A stretch of DNA of 64,000 bases from Terriglobus albidus. GTDB taxonomy: Bacteria > Acidobacteriota > Terriglobia > Terriglobales > Acidobacteriaceae. Below the pieces are notes generated by a model. It was not told where the DNA came from. It saw only the letters and a program-made list of their open reading frames with translations, and did no database searches. A program made the position numbers and the translations under genes. Positions 60,548 through 64,000 of this stretch are shown in pieces. The stretch spans positions 158,368 to 222,367 of the forward strand of contig NZ_JAGTAS010000053.1 of assembly GCF_025685425.1 (NCBI RefSeq), written 5' to 3'. The stretch's first letter is position 1. The number at the start of each line of letters is the position of its first letter.

Positions 60548-62581
60548 TTGAAATCCGCTTTTGCCGGCACACAGGCCCCTTCTTCTCGAGGCTTTTTTAA
60601 CTTTGGCGCGATCTCCCCTCAGGAGTTGTCGGCGCTGGAACAGTGTTTCCTTCAAGGACGTTTCGCAGAGGCTGAGGCCCTGGCTCGCAGTTTGAATGCG
60701 CGCGACCCGCAACACCCTCTTGTCTGGAAGATTCTCGCCGCGACCATCGCTACCGGTGGAGACCTGGACACTGCCATTGCGCTCTATCAGCAGGCGCCCG
60801 CAAGTCTGCATGATGATTGGCAATATCACAACAACTATGGCAACGCATTGAAGGGCGCCGGCCGCCGTGGTGAGGCGATCCGTCATTACGAGCGTGCAAT
60901 TGCGTTGCATCAGGACTCTATTGAACCGTTTTACAACCTGGGCGTCACATTGCTCGAAATGGGCAATCTGACAGCAGCAGAGAGCAAACTCCGTTTTGTA
61001 TTGACCATGGATCCCGATCATGGCCTGACGCATGGGAACCTGGCGAATATCCTCAACATGCGCGAGCAGTTGGAGGAAGCCGATCTGCATTATCGATGCG
61101 CCGTGCGGGTCATGCCCCAGGAAGTACGTCTGCTGAATAACTACGGTCAACTTCTAAGCAAGCAGCATCGCTACCCCGAAGCTGAGGCGTATTACCGTCG
61201 CGCCATCGAGCTCGACGCAAACTTTGCCCCGCCTTTTGTCAATCTGGGCGAACTGATGGGGCAGCACGGGTTCGTCGCCGAGACAGAGATGCTGCTACGG
61301 CACGCACTTAAGATCGATCCCAACCTGGCCCAGGGTCACAGCAATCTGCTATTCACGCTCGCTCTTCGAGATAACTGCACTCCCACGGCAATACTCGCGG
61401 AACACCGTGCTTACGCAGCACAATTCGAAACGCCGCTGAAATCTCATTGGGGCAACTATCTCAACACGCGGGATCCTGACCGTATCCTGCATATTGGCTT
61501 CGTCTCCGGCGATTTCCGCAATCATCCGGTGGTGCGTTATCTCATGCCCGCACTGCAACGGCTTGTACAGTACGATGGCCTGCAGCTCTACGCCTATAAC
61601 GCCAGCCGCCAGCATGATGCTTACACAGCACAGTATCAAGAGCTGTTTCATTACTGGCGCGGAGCGGCTACGGCTTCAGATGCGGCCCTTGCGAGGGCCA
61701 TACGAGCCGACGTTATCGACATCTTGTTCGATCTGTCCGGTCACAGTGGCGACAACCGCATGCTAACCTTCGCCCACAAACCGGCTCCATTGCAAATGAG
61801 CTGGATAGGTTATGTCGCAACAACGGGCCTGGAGGCGATGGACTATTTCGTGGGCGATGCCAACCTGATTACGCCGGCTGAGCAATCTCAGTTCGCTGAG
61901 AAGATCCTCTACCTGCCAGCAACTACCAGCTTTGATCCACATGAACCGGCTCCGGAACGAAATGCTCTTCCCGCGTTGACCAAAGAATATTTCACCTTCT
62001 GCTGCCTGGCTCGTATCAATAAGCTCAACCAAGCCCACATCGCACTGTGGGCCCGGGTTTTGAAGGCCCTGCCTCGCTCGCGAATGATGCTGGCGACCAT
62101 GTCTAATGGTTCCGCGCCGGAGACCGTAAAAGCGTGGTTTGCCGCTGAGGGTATCCAGGAGGAGAGGTTGCTCTTCCTTCACTCGCGCTCCGTATTGGAA
62201 CAACTGGAGCAATACCGGATGGCCGATCTTTGCCTCGACACATTCCCTTACAACGGCAGTACGACCATCAGCCATGCATTGTGTATGGGAGTTCCGACAC
62301 TTACCCTACGCGGAGACCTGGTCTCGAGTCGCCTGGGGACGTCCATTGCGTCGCACGTTGGAATTCCGGAGTTTATTGCGCATGATCGCGACGAATTTGT
62401 GCAGAAGGCAATGTTCTGGACACAAAATCTGCAGGCCTTGAACGAGCTTCGAGAGAAGCTGCCTGCCATGTTTGCCGCAAGTGCACTGCGGCAGCATGAT
62501 CAGCTCGTAGAAACGCTGGTACAGAAGCTGCGCCTGGCCTGGCAGCGTTGGTGTGAGGGATTGCCTCCTGTAACTTTCTAG
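60548..62581 (+). CDS. TPR-containing GT41 glycosyltransferase (O-GlcNAc transferase-like)
   Basis: This 677-residue protein is placed at TTG 60548, seven bases after GGAGGA; TTG 60512 is the longer alternative. About residues 25-280 are tetratricopeptide repeats (for example N-N-Y-G-N-A-L-K-G-A-G-R-R-G-E-A-I and Y-N-L-G-V-T-L-L-E-M-G). From about 300 comes the bipartite GT41 catalytic domain: I-G-F-V-S-G-D-F-R-N-H-P-V, D-I-L-F-D-L-S-G-H-S-G-D-N-R, Q-M-S-W-I-G-Y, L-D-T-F-P-Y-N-G-S-T-T and G-V-P-T-L-T-L-R-G. Such enzymes transfer GlcNAc or another UDP-sugar to Ser/Thr of proteins; bacterial targets are mostly unknown. It is a single gene here. Confidence 0.93.
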   Translation: MKSAFAGTQAPSSRGFFNFGAISPQELSALEQCFLQGRFAEAEALARSLNARDPQHPLVWKILAATIATGGDLDTAIALYQQAPASLHDDWQYHNNYGNALKGAGRRGEAIRHYERAIALHQDSIEPFYNLGVTLLEMGNLTAAESKLRFVLTMDPDHGLTHGNLANILNMREQLEEADLHYRCAVRVMPQEVRLLNNYGQLLSKQHRYPEAEAYYRRAIELDANFAPPFVNLGELMGQHGFVAETEMLLRHALKIDPNLAQGHSNLLFTLALRDNCTPTAILAEHRAYAAQFETPLKSHWGNYLNTRDPDRILHIGFVSGDFRNHPVVRYLMPALQRLVQYDGLQLYAYNASRQHDAYTAQYQELFHYWRGAATASDAALARAIRADVIDILFDLSGHSGDNRMLTFAHKPAPLQMSWIGYVATTGLEAMDYFVGDANLITPAEQSQFAEKILYLPATTSFDPHEPAPERNALPALTKEYFTFCCLARINKLNQAHIALWARVLKALPRSRMMLATMSNGSAPETVKAWFAAEGIQEERLLFLHSRSVLEQLEQYRMADLCLDTFPYNGSTTISHALCMGVPTLTLRGDLVSSRLGTSIASHVGIPEFIAHDRDEFVQKAMFWTQNLQALNELREKLPAMFAASALRQHDQLVETLVQKLRLAWQRWCEGLPPVTF

Positions 62582-62603
62582 CGGACCCTTTCCTTCGCTG
62601 TGG

Positions 62604-63101
62604 TTACTTCTTTTTGCCACGGGTCTGCGCCGCCTTGCGAGCCGCACGTCTGAGTCCCTCTTTACCCTTGGTAGCCACAGCTTTCATCGCTGCCTCATGC
62701 CGGCTCTTCGATGTCCGCTTTTTTGAAGCCGTCTTCGCCTGCTTTGAGAGAGCGCCGCGTGTTGCGGATCTGTGAGATTCGCGCTGTAGCACTCGCTCCC
62801 TGGCCCGGGAGCGCTTCGGAGAAGGCGGCTCGGCTCCCTCCTGGCCCTTTTCGTACTCTCTCTCAGCGGACTTGCGCGTACTCTCCTTCGCCTGTCCTTT
62901 TCCTGGAGGAGGAAGCGGGACTCCAGCTCGGCGTGCTTTGCTGAGACCGATCGCGATGGCCTGCTGCGGCGATCGCGCACCGTGTTTCCCTTCGCGAATA
63001 TGGTCGATCTCTTCATGCACGAATTCTCCAGCCGCTGTCGACGGAGACTTCCCTTCACGAAGATCGTTCTTTGCGCGTTCGGTTGTTGATTTGTCAGGCA
63101 T
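62604..63101 (-). CDS. Small highly basic protein (DUF6496-like)
   Basis: This 165-residue protein starts at ATG 63101 with GGAGG eight bases upstream; the frame is open further but without a start signal. The N-terminal half has the pattern E-E-I-D-H-I-R-E-G-K-H-G-A-R-S-P-Q-Q-A-I-A-I-G-L-S-K-A-R-R-A-G (in part), which matches small DUF6496-type proteins of Proteobacteria and Acidobacteriota. The C-terminal half is Lys/Arg/Ala-rich and histone-H1-like, so DNA or RNA binding is plausible. The function is not established. It converges on the GT41 gene with 22 bases between stops. Confidence 0.75.
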   Translation of the reverse strand: MPDKSTTERAKNDLREGKSPSTAAGEFVHEEIDHIREGKHGARSPQQAIAIGLSKARRAGVPLPPPGKGQAKESTRKSAEREYEKGQEGAEPPSPKRSRARERVLQRESHRSATRGALSKQAKTASKKRTSKSRHEAAMKAVATKGKEGLRRAARKAAQTRGKKK

Positions 63102-63275
63102 TTCGTCCTCCTTTACACGGTGTCTACGACGAGAAAAGAGACATGGGAGGTTTTCTTTTGTCTCGCCTGGGAAATTCAGGGAGCAGCTAAGAGCGGAGGG
63201 CAAGTTCGATGAGAAGGAAGACTGCGGAACCCAAGATATAGCTTTGAATAGCTCTACGAATGCCGCTTTCTTCAC

Positions 63276-63363
63276 AGGAAAACGCCGCAAACCGCTATAA
63301 CTTCACCACCGGAGGAGTTGCGGACCCAAGGCTCCGCACTACACCTTTGGGAGAAATGCTCTA
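63276..63363 (+). repeat. Palindromic TA-ended element, copy 11 (diverged, right part)
   Basis: The GGAAAACGCC arm and the right end ACTACACCTTTGGGAGAAAT then GCTCTA are recognisable; the middle is changed and the left end is not clear. Its last three bases (63361-63363) are the TAG stop codon of the small gene on the minus strand. Confidence 0.75.
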
Positions 63364-63513
63364 GTTGCGATAGAACCACCAGATTGCCACGGCTACGAGG
63401 ATGAAGACAACCACCAAGCCCAGCGTTTTCATGATGCTGGAGTTGATCCCCGCTTCCGGGGGGCGTCCTGCCACGGGTGAGTCTGGTGTTTTGTGTTCCG
63501 TCTTGTCTCTCAT
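63361..63513 (-). CDS. Small C-terminally anchored membrane protein
   Basis: A 50-residue frame from ATG 63513 (in-frame ATG or GTG codons a few positions upstream are alternatives). A polar, Pro-rich N-terminus is followed by one TM helix (about 30-47, L-V-V-V-F-I-L-V-A-V-A-I-W-W) and F-Y-R-N before the stop. The stop TAG belongs to element copy 11. The protein resembles short tail-anchored proteins common in Terriglobia genomes, but I cannot name it. Confidence 0.5.
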   Translation of the reverse strand: MRDKTEHKTPDSPVAGRPPEAGINSSIMKTLGLVVVFILVAVAIWWFYRN

Positions 63514-63751
63514 GGACGCCAAGATGATGTTCATCACGAGTTGGTTGTATTTTCGCGGCGATGGCGGAGAGATCTGCTTTGTTGTCCGGCTTTTGAGCCT
63601 GGAAGAGTCTTGGTAGAGAAACAGATTTCTCCGCTACGCTCCGAAATGACAAAGAGGTTAAACAGCCCCTCCCGTCTCTAGCAACCACGGCGTATCGACA
63701 AATTCCAGTTGATCTGACAGAGGATGACTGAAACTGGTGGGAGCAGCGGGT

Positions 63752-63840
63752 CCCCATCCAGCCTTGCTGGATGGGGTGTTCAGCGGGCTTCAGCCCTGGG
63801 CCTCCTCTGTACGCGAGGAAAAAGCCCAGGGCTAAAGCCC
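63752..63840. repeat. Double stem-loop intergenic repeat
   Basis: Two hairpins follow each other: CCCCATCCAGC/GCTGGATGGGG (63752-63776) and GGGCTTCAGCCCTGGGC paired with GCCCAGGGCTAAAGCCC (63785-63840, two mismatches). I recall sequences with GCCCAGGGCTAAAGCCC as a recurrent intergenic repeat of Acidobacteriota. The region 63514-64000 otherwise shows no gene. Confidence 0.6.
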
Positions 63841-64000
63841 ATTTCATATCGAGCCGATATACCGTGGGCTGAAAGCCTAATGTCACTTACTTTGTACGTG
63901 AGAGGAGAAAAAGTGAGTTGAGGAGAGGGAGCTAGGGTTGAATCAGAAGTAGCTCTGTGAGGAACCGCTGCGTCTGTTATGGAGAAGAAGGCGGAAGCTG

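Overview
The window looks like the chromosome of an acidobacterium, most likely class Terriglobia (Granulicella/Edaphobacter/Terriglobus type). The inference rests on four very large TonB-dependent receptors that begin with a carboxypeptidase-regulatory-like (Cna-B-type) domain, tandem MacB-like permeases, transmembrane winged-helix regulators, and several families of short intergenic repeats. There are six full-length TonB receptors in 64 kb, which suggests a soil or litter scavenger living on polymers and bound metals. Only two tRNAs (Val-UAC, Asp-GUC) and no rRNA or CRISPR array were seen.

Layout. 0-3.4 kb: the end of an HtrA-type protease, a peptidoglycan-binding-like secreted protein, a secreted protein of unknown role and a ROK regulator, the last two interleaved with three copies of a palindromic element. 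3.4-19 kb: tRNA-Val, a carboxylesterase, a DUF885 metallopeptidase-like lipoprotein, a TonB receptor with an AbgB-like M20 hydrolase, then an ABC exporter of three MacB-like permeases and one ATPase preceded by a second M20 protein with altered metal ligands. 19.4-21.6 kb: a copper locus (His/Met-rich lipoprotein, copC, copD). 21.8-23.0 kb: tRNA-Asp followed by the stub of a tyrosine recombinase and a partial duplicate of the tRNA 3' end, a decayed integrative element. 23.5-35.3 kb: a FAD monooxygenase, then a glycan locus (TonB receptor, GH95-like enzyme, GH89 alpha-N-acetylglucosaminidase) with a divergent membrane-bound regulator. 35.7-51.7 kb: an O-methyltransferase, then a metal or tetrapyrrole region with three TonB receptors, an exported membrane-anchored CobN-like chelatase homologue, three small His/Cys proteins that each precede a receptor, a MerC-like protein and a cation-transporter remnant. 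52-64 kb: a Tat-exported ferritin-like protein, a methyltransferase, a TonB receptor facing a GH29 alpha-L-fucosidase, a GT41 (OGT-like) glycosyltransferase and a small basic protein.

The most unusual signal is a roughly 116-bp palindromic element present in 11 or 12 intact, decayed or variant copies. Its ends are inverted repeats beginning and ending in TA, as expected for a MITE that inserts at TA dinucleotides. One copy lies in frame inside an ABC permease gene, adding exactly 38 codons. At four other genes the stop codon TAG is itself the first three bases of the element. The element therefore appears tolerated both inside and at the very end of genes. The second strong signal is the periplasmic CobN-like protein in an operon with a TonB receptor and without any AAA+ partner genes, which resembles HmuS-type proteins of Bacteroidota haem loci.
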